From Casuarius casuarius (Eukaryota; Chordata; Aves; Casuariiformes; Casuariidae), in the NCBI GenBank assembly GCA_003342895.1, contig PTFA01000229.1, positions 991,200 to 1,055,199 on the forward strand: a DNA stretch of 64,000 nucleotides, written 5' to 3'. The notes under the pieces were generated by a model. The model made no database searches and was not told the origin of the DNA. It saw only the letters and a list, made by a program, of their open reading frames with translations. A program made the position numbers and the translations under genes. Below are positions 46,581 through 58,850 of the stretch, piece by piece. Each line of letters starts with the position of its first letter. The stretch's first letter is position 1.

Positions 46581-49500
46581 GGTGCACATGGGGTTCTGTT
46601 GATGTCATCTGAATTTTATTCTGCACTGCTTATGCACTGTTGCCTGGAGGAGCCCTGCAGTCTTGAGGTAAATACAGTAACTTAAAGCTTTTTCACTGAG
46701 CATATTCCTCCCAGTCTATTATAAAGATGATGGGCTCCTTTTTCAGGCTATGGAGTAAGGTTCTAACCAAATACTACTGCAAAATTAACACAATAAATAA
46801 ATAACAGTCAACCAGTCAGTTGGATCCCCCCACCCCAATATATTTCCAAAACTATTAAAAATTCACTGTAGTAAAATAACAGAGAAGAAGAGGAAGAGTA
46901 CTTCAAAGTCAATGCTTATCGTGCTTATTAACAGCTCTGTGCCTATGGACTCGTTTATAAGGAGAGCTTACCTCATCCTAGGCTGAATTACTGCCTGCTA
47001 AACACCCTTGCTTCCTCACAACACAGTTTCTTCACAGAAACAGTTAGTTAGAAATCACATTATTTGCAGTCCTGTTTGATGCAGCAGTAAATTCACATTG
47101 CTGTATATTATTATGGGTTCATGTGGTTAAATCTATGCCTGGTGCTATTTTGGTGGTTTTCTACATTTCTTCTCCCAATGTTGTCTTCCAGACCTGGTGG
47201 TCTGTTTAACAGGGCAATTGCCTATTACCCTTTCAAAACCATGGTGAACCTGTGCTAGCTGGATGTTATGGTCACATTCCAATGAGGATTCAGTAGCAGA
47301 TTTGTTCAGTCTGAATCTATTTATTCATGAAATCAGCATAGACAGGATTTTAGCCTCCACTTAGGTTTGGCCTTGTGCTAGATTCGTGTGGGGAAGCTCT
47401 GTTATTTTTTTCCAGTCAGAGGCAAAGGATCAGAGAAACCTGAAGTCCAACCATAAATTTCCAGAGTAATAATAAAGAAATTACTGAGTAACTATTGGAT
47501 ATCTTTGTCTTACATTTCTTTCATAAATGTTCCGTTGAACCCAACACAAAGCTTTAATAGTAGTTTGTTCCACCTACTTATTCTGTGGTCCAATTTTTGC
47601 TCTCACTGATCTTTGTCTCCAGCTCCTGATTACCTTCAAAACATCTCTGAATCACACCCTTTGGCCAAACTTCCTTATTGTTAATTATCCTTAATTGGAA
47701 GGTATACCCTACAATTCTTTTTTTCTGTCATTAAGCAGCTGTTCTAGAGAATTTTCACAATTTTTTTTTTAATACAGATTGTTCCTAAAGAGTCCAGAGT
47801 AAGTCGGAAAAACATGAAGGTCAAACCACTAAAGCAAACAAAAGACTCAGTGAGCCTAAGGTCATTTATTGTTATTCTGGTCAAATGAAACAAGTTGACT
47901 TTTAAGCTGGTGTTTTTCTTTGTGTTTTTTATTCAAAAGGATGTCAATATATCAGCACAGTTCTTTCTCTGTTTCTGTGCCTTATTCAGACAGCTTGTAT
48001 CAAGATAGTATCCCCAGCTCTGCCTCTTATTTTTCCAAGAGTTTGTGTCTGAAATGAGGATTTTGTAAAGAAAGCTGTGTTTCATTTTGCTTTCTCTGAC
48101 AAAGCCAGAAATCGCTTGATTTATCTTTTCGTGTGTGATGTCATTATGAAGAAGAAATAGAAAGCTTTAGTAGCCTCACACAACACTTCACGGCTCCTTC
48201 AGTGTGGTAGAATTCAGTCATTCAGTAGCCAAACCCACTCACTAAGAAGCTTTTCTTGCCCCCAAAAACTTGTTGATATTCTTTCCTGTCTTCATCAGCC
48301 TGTGCCTTAAAGCCATGTCTGACACAGGAAAAAAGCAGTGCCTCTTTTGAATCTTAGGAAACCCAGCTTTCCCTCAAAATTATATCCAAATAAACATTGT
48401 TCTCTTTGTCACAAAGAATACAGGCTTTTTTTTTTTCCATAATTTGTTTATTTAAAGAGGAATAAATGATGAAAGAATAAGGTACAATCTATAAAGCTTC
48501 AGCTCCCTGAATGATGAGGAGTGAAACAAATACCTTTCCCTGCTTAAAGCGCCACATCTTTTCAAAACTTTCCCAGAAATCTCCCTGGCTCTAAATTTTC
48601 TTCAGTCGTGTTCTCAACCTGTTCAGGAAGTATTTGGCTTTCTATTTCTTCCATGTTTTTTTTTTCAGTGATCCTTTCAGTCTTCCTCTCTGTTTCTCAC
48701 ACACATACATATACCTCTCTACTCAGAAAGAAAAAAAAAAGAAAAAAACCCCAAACCCAGCAAAGTCTAACCACCCACATACACCTTTATTTTAGACAGT
48801 GACATGTGCCTGTGCTTTTGGTGGTGGCTGCTACTTTTCTTAAAGGAATTCATAAATGGCTTGTTACAGCTATCTTAAATAAAGGGTGATGGTTGCTCTT
48901 ACCTACTGCAGTGACTGTTCATCCAGCCTGAAACTTTACTTAAAACTTACATTTACTGTCACATAATTGAATGAAACATTTTTTCTGTTGTTGTTGTTTT
49001 GTTTTTCCCTGAAGATATTTCCACAGCCTATATTAAAGACCTTTTCTTCCATATAGATGCATCTAAAAATATGTATTCAGGAAAATCATGAGATCCACCA
49101 TGCCTGATTTCTTCTATTTATTCAAAAAGTAGGCACCATAGCTAATACCTACAAGGTCTCTAGACAGGGACAAATTTGAAAATTTGACACTTTGCCTTTG
49201 TTATCTAAATATTAGCAGCAGGCACACAGAGGCATGTGTAAGTAAAAATATGCACTGACACAACAGAGCTAAGAAAAACAAGCGAATTGGAAAAATATAA
49301 CCTTTTTCTCTTCCTTCACATATTTAAGAATTAAGTACAGAGAGTTAGGACAGATTTGTTAAGTAAGCAGCTAGTCATGCAACTTATTCTCTTTCACAGA
49401 TTCACTTAGAGACTTACATATGTTTATTTAAAATATAGCCTATTCTTTCTTTAAAGATTATTTGCATTATAGAAGAATATAGATAAAAAGTTCCTTCTGT

Positions 49501-51400
49501 TGTATATTTTAAATATGGACAAACATTCCTTCCTCTGATCCATTTATACTGTCAGAAAAAATGTTCTCTGTCCTGATGAGTTTAAGCTGTAAAGGAATAG
49601 GAAAGTCAAATAATGGAGACAAAGGGAGCATTATCCACATTTTACAGTCAGGAAACTAGAGCAGAAAGATTTGTCTCCTTTGCACCCAGATGCTGCTGCC
49701 TTCAACACAGAGATTCAGGGTGAAAATCTCATAATAAACTAAGAAAGCTTGTTTTCCAACCCACAGGCAGAGGTTGAAACAGAGCACCCATTTAGTTTTA
49801 CTAGGCTCCCGTTGGATGTTGTTTAATAATGAAGATTTTGTAACACAGACACTCTGTGAAACAGAAAAGGAACAAAAACTACAGAATTTTCTTCATACAC
49901 ACTATCTAACTGCCATCAAAGAGTAGTGATTCAAACCCTGCCAGCTATGGCTGCACTTGAACTAATGACTTAGAAGTGAAAAAGACTCTACAGTCTATTA
50001 CTAATCTCCTGAGTCATCTGGGCTTTCAACCCTTTTTTAAAGCTATATTTACTGGGATCAGAACAGTTGCCCTTCTTAGAATAGATTTTATGCTGAAGCC
50101 TATAGACCAGAGTTCAAGAGTCTTCCATTTATAAAGGAATAAGTCAGTGTTCCTGTACAGTCACTTTCTGACAGCAGGGCAAAAAACTCACTTATTCAAG
50201 TAATAGGATGTAATTAAAATTTCAGCCTACCCTGTTAGACATCTCAGCTATCTATGAAATGCACAAGGAAAGTTGAGTGTCTTCTATTTTATCTTATTTC
50301 TGTGTTTATTTATTTAGTTTTTTATATTTATCATATATATATATATACAGATAGCTAAAAAGGAAGAAAAAACCCACTCGCTACATTTTTATTATTCTGT
50401 TGGTTATTGGAACAAAAGAGATAATGATGTTTTGAGAGAGAAATAAAGAAATACAAAAGAGGAAGAGACCATTTGCAATGATCAGTTATTTTCTTCACAG
50501 TTACCAGCCTTTTAGAAAGATAATGCCAATTTCTTTCACACGGCAGGATACTGGAATATGCTTTTCTATTTTCTTTCTTCTGAACTTCAGAGGTATTATC
50601 TATGCTCCTGGAGTATTTGACAATGAGAATAACTGTTAGATATGGATTTAAAAGACAAGTCAGACTATGTCACGGTCCTCATATCTCTTTTGAAGGTCAT
50701 ACTGCATGTTTTCAAGCACATGTATGTATGTTTGTGCAGTGACATGGGTGAGTGATCATGCAAAAGAAAATTTCTAAATTCTGATGCTGAAATCCAATGT
50801 TGGACTTAGAGCAGAATAGGACACAGCTGCAGGTGCAGTTGCACAGGTTCAGACAGCTCTTCTACGATAGAGAAGCAGTGAACAGAAGCATTTTTACTTG
50901 ACTGTACTTCACACAGCATATGACAAATTCAGATTGTGATTTTAGCACAGAAAGAAGAATGCATTCTAGCATCTAATAGCTGTAACTGAGAATATGCTGT
51001 CATACAAAAAGTTGCATGAAGAGAAAAAATAACATTGCATACTAGCAGCGTGAACAGTTCGCTTGGCATGAGCCTGTCCCAGCTTCTAGAAATATTCAAT
51101 TCTTACTAGGCATGTAGTAGCCTCTGTAGCCCTAGCACAGACACAAGCATTCTTGTATCATACTAACATTCTGTCATTTTATTTGTATAGTCGTTTCCAT
51201 GGTCATAACTGGTATTTATCCTTACATAATTTTGACAGACACCTAGAAAAAAGCTGCACAGTTGCTAAGTGTTATCACAGCAATTGCTCTTCTCTTTTAG
51301 TAAGTACACTAACATATTGTGTTGGAGCACTGCTCCTTTGAGAGTTGGAGAAAGTTGCCAAAATCAGGAAAGTGCAACGAAAGACAGAGGAAAAAGGTTT

Positions 51401-51402
<2 letters not shown>
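46581..51402. other. AT-rich non-coding stretch, no gene seen
   Basis: No gene supported. Simple-sequence runs include T/A homopolymers near 47760, 48427 and 48730 and (AT)n at 50333-50347. A 64-codon frame at 48608-48802 crosses an A-rich run and is not meaningful. Confidence 0.6.

Positions 51403-51431
<29 letters not shown>
51403..51431. repeat. (TG)14 microsatellite
   Basis: Uninterrupted TG dinucleotides. It is covered on both strands by frames of Cys/Val or His/Thr repeats, which are artefacts. Confidence 0.97.
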
Positions 51432-54400
51432 TCCCAGCTGTTTCCAGCTTTCACAGCATCATCACGTAGATAGTCATTGTGTCTTAGACTGCCACCCACG
51501 TCCAAGCACCCAGACTACCATATCCTCGTTGCAAGTATTATTTGAGAATAAGGAGCTATTGTCTTTTTCTTTGTCTGGAGTGATGAAGTTGCTATGGGTA
51601 TTTGTATTGAGAAGGTCTAGGGTTCTTCCCCAGTTCTCTATGACAGATGTTGTCTGTTCATCACAGAGAATAACGAAAAAGGAACTGCAGGATAAGCAGC
51701 AAGCAAGTTATTTAACTTACATCCTGTCTGTGATGTACCATCCTGAGTTTTAATGTAGCCTATGTTGTAACCTAGACCTTCATCTTGGTAAACTAGACAA
51801 GATTTAAAGAACTTTTATGTCCTGCTCAGAGCTCCTTTATTTGGATGAAAAGGAAGAATAGATAAACAAGAACTAGAATTAACTATGCAGTAAAGATATG
51901 CAATCTCTAGGAAAATCTACAAAAAGTGAATTATTGTGTTAAGTGAACTCCTAAGTGGTTTCAAAAATGTGTTTTCTATAAATATCTGCTACTATAAACA
52001 TGAATTATTGTACCTTCCCCCCACCTCCCCGACTTATTTTCAGCCTCAGGATGTTTTAGTCATTTATAAAACAGGCTAGAGCTCTAACTTTCATGTAAGA
52101 ATAGCTATTCAACTGAAAAAAAGAAAAATCTATTTGCAACTACGATTCCTCCAACAGTCACAACAATAAGTTCCAGTGCATGAACATCATCACTTCAAGA
52201 GTGTAAGAGCTCTCCAGCATTTACAATTTTCTTAGAAGGACAATATTCTTAGGAAATTCAAAATTCAATCCAATGGAAAAAGGGAGCAAACAATGATGGT
52301 ACAATCTAGCATTTTCCAAACCATCATCTAACAGGGTTAGGACTTTTGGTATCTTTGGGTTCATTCTTTTTAGTCTCCTGTGTTTGTAGAACAAATGGTA
52401 GTTACTGTTTCTTGAAGAATGGATGTTACCAAAAGAAGACTGTTCTCATGATTTGAAATGCCTGCACTTGAAAATCATGTGATGTAAAAATGAAAAATTG
52501 CCTAGACCTTTAAAAGACTGGATGAAGATCTAATACTCCACCTCACAACACTGGGCTCTTGTGGGGTCTCAAAACTATACTGTCCTTAATAAACACAACA
52601 TGCTGTACAAAAATCAATGATGAAAAAAACTCCAAGAAACTATTTCTAGGACTATTTAGAGCAGGCAGTCTATAGATACCTAATTAAAAGAGGGCATAAA
52701 TGCATCCAGAGATGTATCTACAGTGGCTAAAACATATTTAAGTTATAGCTCAAACATTCTTGACCTATTTATTCACACAATGCCATAATGACTCTAAGCC
52801 TGGAATACAATAATAAAAGAAGAGAATAGAGGGGTAGGTATAATTTACTGAGTCAGTTCCCTTGTGGTTTGGGAAGTGAGGAGCCTTATTCCATTTGACT
52901 TTTTTTCCCAGTCTCTCCTGTTACTTACAGAAGTTTCATACTAGCTAGCTGATTTTAAATTATATTTCAAGGCTAATTCTGTAAAACTTCTTTCATATTT
53001 TATGGATCTACAATTTTATGAGTGCCATAAATGCCACAAACTACAAAGATGGCATAGTATTTTGATGGAAAGTATTGCTGGGCACCAGGGTGAAACTTTC
53101 CTTACTTGCCTGGATATTGGAACCTACTCATACTTTTATTTCTCCTTAAATAACACCAACTTCCTTAACAATTTTATTGGATTAGTAGAACTTTATTCAG
53201 GGTATTCAAATTAATATAGATCTTGATTATTTAAATATTCTTTTCTTCAGGAATCTCCTCATGAGTTATATACTATGCAGCATTTCTAGTGATTGTTCAG
53301 CTAAATGAAAGCAAATGAACCTACGTACAGACTCAGGACAGTCCTACAGTCCCTAATCAAAAGGTTCTTATAAGGAATGCAACAGGAAATAAAAAAGACA
53401 GGACAGAAAATGAAGAATATACATTGTTCTGCCCAGTTACACCAAGAGATTATTTTTCACAGAAAAATAAAATCTTCTAATTTTCATATATTTGAAAGGA
53501 AACTGGAAAATGAACAACACAAGCCAAACAGTAAGATAGAGCAAGGATAAAACTATTTAAAGGAGCAATTTTATGATATAAGTTCTTCTGACAATTTACA
53601 CAGTGCAAAGCAAAACAAGAAAAGTACCAGCAGTCAGTCCTTTAGGGAAAGATCAGTTTCAGTCATTCCTGACAAAATTGGACTGGTGCTTGGTTTTAAC
53701 TAATTACCTTCTTTAACCATAGGAAATGTAAAAGAATAATAACTAGATTCTTTAAAATATAAAATAAGAATCTTCATGCAATATCTTTTCTGACAGTATG
53801 CTTATAAAACTACCCTTAAAAACACTTCTACTAAGTTGAGATTTCAGGGGAAGAAGATTCTATTGGATGCTTTGAGCAGAAATCACAGGTACTGGATAGA
53901 GAACCTAATATAGATTTGTTTCATTATGGCGTTTGGAATAGTTATGTTTTGCTATAAAGTTTATATGATTATTTTTCAGTTAAAATTGTTTTGTACTCTG
54001 TGAAGGTTTCCTGAAAAATCTCAGGTGCATGTTATTCTTATTGACTCCAATATGCTGAGTTCTTCAAGCAAACTGTATTTCTCACAGTGCACCAGAGCCA
54101 GGGATTTCTATAACATTATGTAAACTTCCTGGTCAGGAAAAAGGACCTCCTCTGCCCAGGTAAGCAGTGTGTACTCAATGTGAAAGAGAGACATACTGTA
54201 TCTCTAGCTATTGCATGTTGTGTGAGATTTATAAAAAAATGTTGTTCCTACACCACATCAAATTATTTCAGAAATACCTCATAGGCAGATCATTTGACTT
54301 TGGTAATAATATTCATTATAAATTAATTCCTGCAGATTTTTTTTTTCAAATAAGCCAATATTTAATTCAGTGTAAATGTTTGCATTTTAACTTAATATTG

Positions 54401-55632
54401 AAAATCATTTCCTAAAACTACCCTGGCCTGATTTGTTCTCCTGGCTATATCTGCCATGAATATACTGTGCAGCATACTTACCAAGCAGCACACCTTTCTC
54501 ACTATAGCTTTCTAGTGTTGTAAGACGACTGTATGTTTCTGCAACTGAAAATCTAAACACTAGTGGAGAACCGCAGACTCCAGAGTTATTTTGCTAGCAT
54601 TAGTTACCTCTGTTCTAATAGATAGAATGTTCTTCATATTGTTTTTATTCAGACATTGTCCAATTAATCTCTGGAAGTGCAGTGTCAAACCCGGAAAAAA
54701 AAAATGCTAGTACCTTTCCAAAACTCAGTACCCAGTGTTTACTGTTCTCTTTTTTTATTTTCTTTTTTTTTCAACAGTATGCTATAACTGATATTATTTC
54801 TTTATGCTAGTGTATTAGAATAATATAAACTTTACATTAAATAAACTTTCAAAAAACCTTTATTTTGTTTAGATACAGTGACATATACCTTCAGGGACTC
54901 ATAGATAACCTTAGATAGTTAGATATTTAACCTTTTTGGGGGGGGCGGAGGGAGGAATTTTCATTAATTTTCATTGCTATGCCTGAATTTCACTCAGAAA
55001 AATACTGAGCAAATGTTGTTGGTTTTAACTACATTCTGACATCTTCACAAGGGAAACGAAACGGTGTTGTATCAATGGCTCCCAGCTATGGAACAACCTG
55101 TTGCTTCATTTGAACAATGTGATCGGGTTTCCTTGAATTAATTTCCCTTACCCCAGAGGCCTGCTGGCTTGTATGACAACATCAAGCTACTCCAGGCTGA
55201 TGACTCATTCTTAAAATCTTGTGGTACTTTACTTAATCTTACTGTAATATTTGAAGGAAATTAAGCTCTACCATAAGAAGAAGTCTCCAAGAACAATGGC
55301 CACTATTCATAATCTTCCACATTTTTTTGTTTTCCAGAGTGGACATAAGCATGTGAATATGCCCTGTCCCCTTACTCACATATTACCTTGCTGAACTGAG
55401 TGTCTTTATAGGATGGGACAAGCACAAGCCCATCCCCCATCTGAATGGGCAAACTGGAATATACTGTTGTGCTCAGGGCAAAGGAATCCCACATAATAAA
55501 CATTTTTAAGCTGTTTGGTTGTGGAAAGGTTGAAGAAGAGACGTGAGCTGTACTGGTGTAGTCGGGCAGTGCTTACTCCAAGGCTGGACTTTTGTTCTGT
55601 GTTAATTTTCCTATAATAATACACAAGCAGGA
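51432..55632. other. AT-rich non-coding stretch, no gene seen
   Basis: No supported gene. A 144-codon frame (51319-51753) reads through the TG repeat and has no domain. A 70-codon frame (53002-53214) has a CxxC pair but no recognisable fold. A G-rich run lies at 54938-54953. Confidence 0.6.
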
Positions 55633-55702
55633 GCAAATTCACAGTCCAGGTTCAACTGCTGGTTGCTCACTCCACCAGCAGTTGAACCTGCTGCTGAAAT
55701 GC
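55633..55702. other. 70-nt imperfect hairpin with a 17-bp perfect stem
   Basis: CAGGTTCAACTGCTGGT (55647-55663) is followed after 10 bases by its exact reverse complement (55674-55690). Outside the perfect stem, pairing continues with small bulges: 55642-55644 with 55691-55693, 55638-55641 with 55695-55698, then weaker pairs to about 55633/55702. The whole fold is the size of an animal pre-miRNA. The arms could also be a small inverted-repeat transposon relic or a template-switch product. The strand of any transcript is unknown. Confidence 0.8.
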
Positions 55703-57675
55703 AGCCGGGACCTGTTAACCGTATCTATGGCTCAACACAGACTAGAAGTATGTAATGTGTGTCCCAGCTGGTCCTGGGAACAAGTAGTTTTTGCATTCTC
55801 AGTGTAGCCCCTGTGGATGGGGTTTGTCTCACAAATGTCCTTCCTGGCTAATGTAACATTTTGCTTTCAATGTCGATGAAAATCCAATATACGTTGTTAC
55901 TTAAAATACTCAGAGGGGCTGAGTCAGGATAACAGAGGCAGTAGCCTTACTTAGAGCTCCAGGGGGGAAGTGTTTTAGTGGCATGGCCCAGAAGTGCAAA
56001 TGGCTAATGAATGAGCCATAAAAAGTAGCATCCATTTCTGAATATGACATTCATTTAGAGATGCAAAAAACAACTTTCCTTTCTTCTTTTTCTATTTTCA
56101 AAGATTTCTGAGACAGCTTCTCCTCTGGAAGGCAAACCGGCAACAGGACACATAATTCTAACAAAGAGAAAAGGTACAAAAATGAAAGTATTGTTTTTAT
56201 AATTCTGCTTTTTGCTGAGGTATCATTAACTCAGCTTTTTATACGTGAGCCTATTTGTCCAGTGAAAATCATGTGATGTGTTGAAATGTACCTAGAATCC
56301 ATGTACTCAAGAATGAAAGTATTGAAAAAAAAAAAAAGAAAAGATCATATTCTACTTTTGTTTTGAGCCTAGCATGTTTTAGTGAAAGACAGCATTTGGT
56401 TTGAACTCTGATCCACCTCTGCTCTCTCAGGAATTCAGAGTGCTGCCTAGCAAGAGCTGAACCAGCACATTTTCCTGGACCATCTTGATGTTACTGTACT
56501 TTCTTGGATCAGCCTCTTCCCTCTAAGCTGAGAAAAACTTTCCCAGAGAGTTTCCTCTGGAGTGCAGGGTTGCATGGACAGGTTTTTTTGGATAGAGAAA
56601 GAAGGATTGCAATTTATCTCTTTTTTGACTCCTTTTCTCTTTTGTACTGATGAGCACCATAAGGAAGTAGAGGCCTTTCCTTAACAGGAGTACTCTCCTT
56701 TGCCATTTGTACTATAGCCACTGAACACTGAACCCCTCACACCGCAACACAAGAAAGCATGAGCAAAGGACTGACGTGAACATCGCTGACTGCACAGACC
56801 CAGTATAAACTTTATCTTCATCAAAAATGTGAAATTACTGGAAATTTATACATACAACAAGTTAGATTTTCTCGTCAACCCCGGTCTGTAGAACCTCACT
56901 CACATTGTTGTAACCTCTGTCACTGTATAGTGCTTTATTCCTATTATTTCCATGCGAGGAATTTCCTTTCCTTTTCTAATATCCTGTCAGTGCCCCTTGA
57001 AGTGATTTTTTTTTATTTGCTTTGCAAATACCATAAAGATCTCTTGATTCTTGTGTTTTGTCATAAAATCAGCTTTTTCCATCCAACTGGTGCTGAATGA
57101 GAACCTCTGGCTTATACAGGTTGCATGTGTTAATAACTTGAAGCTTCCTCCTGTCTATAAACTACATGCTGAAAGCTAAGAAAAAAGATAAAGAAATAAG
57201 TATAAGGAAAGGAAGGAAGCTTGGTTTGATACTATTCTAGGTGTTGAGGGAAGAGATTATGACCATGGTACCTGTAGAAACAGTGTGTTGCTAGAAATAA
57301 GGGGAAATACAATGTTTTCATCTTGCAGTCAAGCAAGCAGGAGAAAATGGCATTCTAAAATTGAAGTGTAGAAATACAATGTCCCATCAAATATTATGAA
57401 ATTTGGACTCCCTGTTAGAATCTCATTAGACCATGAAGCCTAATGAAGTCTAAAACATAGATTTGCACAATCTGAATACAAGTGAAAACCAAAACCAAAA
57501 TAGCAAGAAAGAGATTGAGTTACACTACAGTGAACACAGACTCACAAAGATACTCAGCTTTTTGGTGAAATACATTTGTGCACATATATATGTCTGTATG
57601 GTTCTGGATTTGCCTGGGAAAGAAGATGTGATTTTTGATGAAAAGGAACTCAAGATTAATAACAGAATTTCAAGC
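55703..57675. other. Non-coding stretch, no gene seen
   Basis: Contains a 13-A run at 56325-56337. The non-repetitive section at about 55930-56065 (TGCAAATGGCTAATGAATGA near 55997) may be conserved. The 80-codon frame at 57463-57705 ends in the GT repeat. Confidence 0.6.
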
Positions 57676-57700
57676 GTGTGTGTGTGTGTGTGTGTGTGTG
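57676..57700. repeat. (GT)12 microsatellite
   Basis: Uninterrupted GT dinucleotides, 25 bases. Confidence 0.97.
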
Positions 57701-58349
57701 CATGAACATTTGTTTATTTAATTTTGCATCCATGGGGAAATACAAGGGAATACTTTGCAAACAGGTCATGGATGATGAATCATATGCATCCTCATCTGAT
57801 ACATAATGCAATTCGATCTTTATTGCCATTGTCAGCATAATCAATACATACCAACTCCAAGTGACATACAGAGAGACAGCATTAGTATAATGAAACGAAT
57901 TTTGATCAGCAAAGCCATAGCAAGTCTGTTCTCATGCAGTGAAAATTCACTAAGGTATCTAGGCAGGAAGTAGAAAAATTAACATCTAGGCAGTCAAATG
58001 GGCAGTTTATTCTTTCTGAGGTATGACCTTCTCTTCTCTGTTTTTGCCTGTTCCCCCTTGGACTTCGTAATAAACTTGAGAATTCAACTACAACAAGCTG
58101 TGAAAGCCCAATTTTATTACTGTCTTATGTCACCTGTGAAATGTTGATTTTCTCACAAAATGATGTTATTTTCATATTGTTATAGAAATTGGTCTTCTGT
58201 TAAGGGCTTTTAGAAAATGGTATCTTATCTAGTAATACTGAAACTCATAGCAAATTCTCAGTATTAAAAATAAATTCATAATCTTATAAAATATTAAAAA
58301 TATATATATTCGTAGGCTTGAACAGTAATTATGCCATTAAGAAATGACA
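57701..58349. other. AT-rich non-coding stretch, no gene seen
   Basis: Includes a short (AT)n run near 58300. No frame or repeat of note. Confidence 0.65.
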
Positions 58350-58405
58350 AATCAGGTAATGGCCTTATATGGGCCTATTCCAACTAACCAAGAATCTGTG
58401 ATTTC
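58350..58405 (+). mobile_element. CR1 3'-end fragment
   Basis: The sequence around GGCCTTATATGGGCCTATTC and CAAGAATCTGTGATTTC follows the end of avian CR1. There, a GG-CCTTTCCAACCC-like block precedes ATTCTGTGATTC repeats. Only about 55 bases are recognisable, on the plus strand. This is a typical 5'-truncated and diverged copy. Confidence 0.6.
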
Positions 58406-58510
58406 AAGATGGTAGGGACTCAACAGATTTCCCAAATCTGTCAGTATGCTGAGCCCAACCTCCCTTCAGATGGTTTTGGCTGCATGTGTGCCAGACCAGA
58501 CCCTCACTCA
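58406..58510. other. Unidentified spacer
   Basis: Moderately GC-balanced sequence between the CR1 fragment and the hairpin. Not recognised. Confidence 0.5.
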
Positions 58511-58549
58511 GCAGCTTAAATGCAGCAGCTTGAATGCTGCATTTAAGCT
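58511..58549. other. Perfect 15-bp hairpin with an overlapping direct repeat
   Basis: AGCTTAAATGCAGCA (58513-58527) and its exact reverse complement (58535-58549) flank a 7-base loop. In addition, GCAGCTTAAATGC (58511-58523) is repeated directly as GCAGCTTGAATGC (58525-58537), with one difference. A combined direct and inverted arrangement is the mark of replication template switching or a fold-back insertion. The stem does not extend outward, so it is short for a pre-miRNA. Confidence 0.85.
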
Positions 58550-58639
58550 CAACTCCTCACCTAGTTCTTTTGCAATAACTACATTGCAGGTGTGCCAATG
58601 AAGGACTGGGAACCTGATCTGCAGGCTTGGCTTCTTAGT

Positions 58640-58850
58640 AGGACCTGAGACCTGCAGTTATGACTTGTCTGGCCATCCAGTCGTCGGCACAGGAGCAACT
58701 CTGCTCCCTTGCTCATGTATGGAGGGACTATGGCCTGACGCAGGGGCACTGCCCTGCCTGCCCCGCTGTCCCCTGGGCTCCTGGCTCATCTTCCCTCCCG
58801 GAGCAGCCCACTCTTGCTGCTCCCTGACAAAGTTAATAAATCTTATATAG
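58640..58850. other. GC-rich segment ending in AATAAA, unidentified
   Basis: GC-rich sequence with CpGs near 58683 and 58738. It ends with TGCTCCCTGACAAAG followed by AATAAA near 58836. This could be an old LTR or the 3' end of a retrocopy. I find no terminal repeat partner or coding remnant. A 61-codon frame over it is Cys/Pro-rich and unrecognised. Confidence 0.4.

Noticed and set aside
51319..51753. 144-codon plus-strand frame, the longest without gap bases
   Set aside because: It reads through the (TG)14 repeat as Cys-Val and has no known domain. Length alone is not evidence in 64 kb.
53002..53214. 70-codon frame with a CHKCHK-like string suggesting a zinc finger
   Set aside because: Only one Cys pair is present. 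The spacing and the missing partner residues do not make a zinc-binding fold.
54938..54953. G-rich run as a possible G-quadruplex
   Set aside because: One long G run with two short ones does not give four clear G3 tracts. At best it is a weak two-tetrad candidate.
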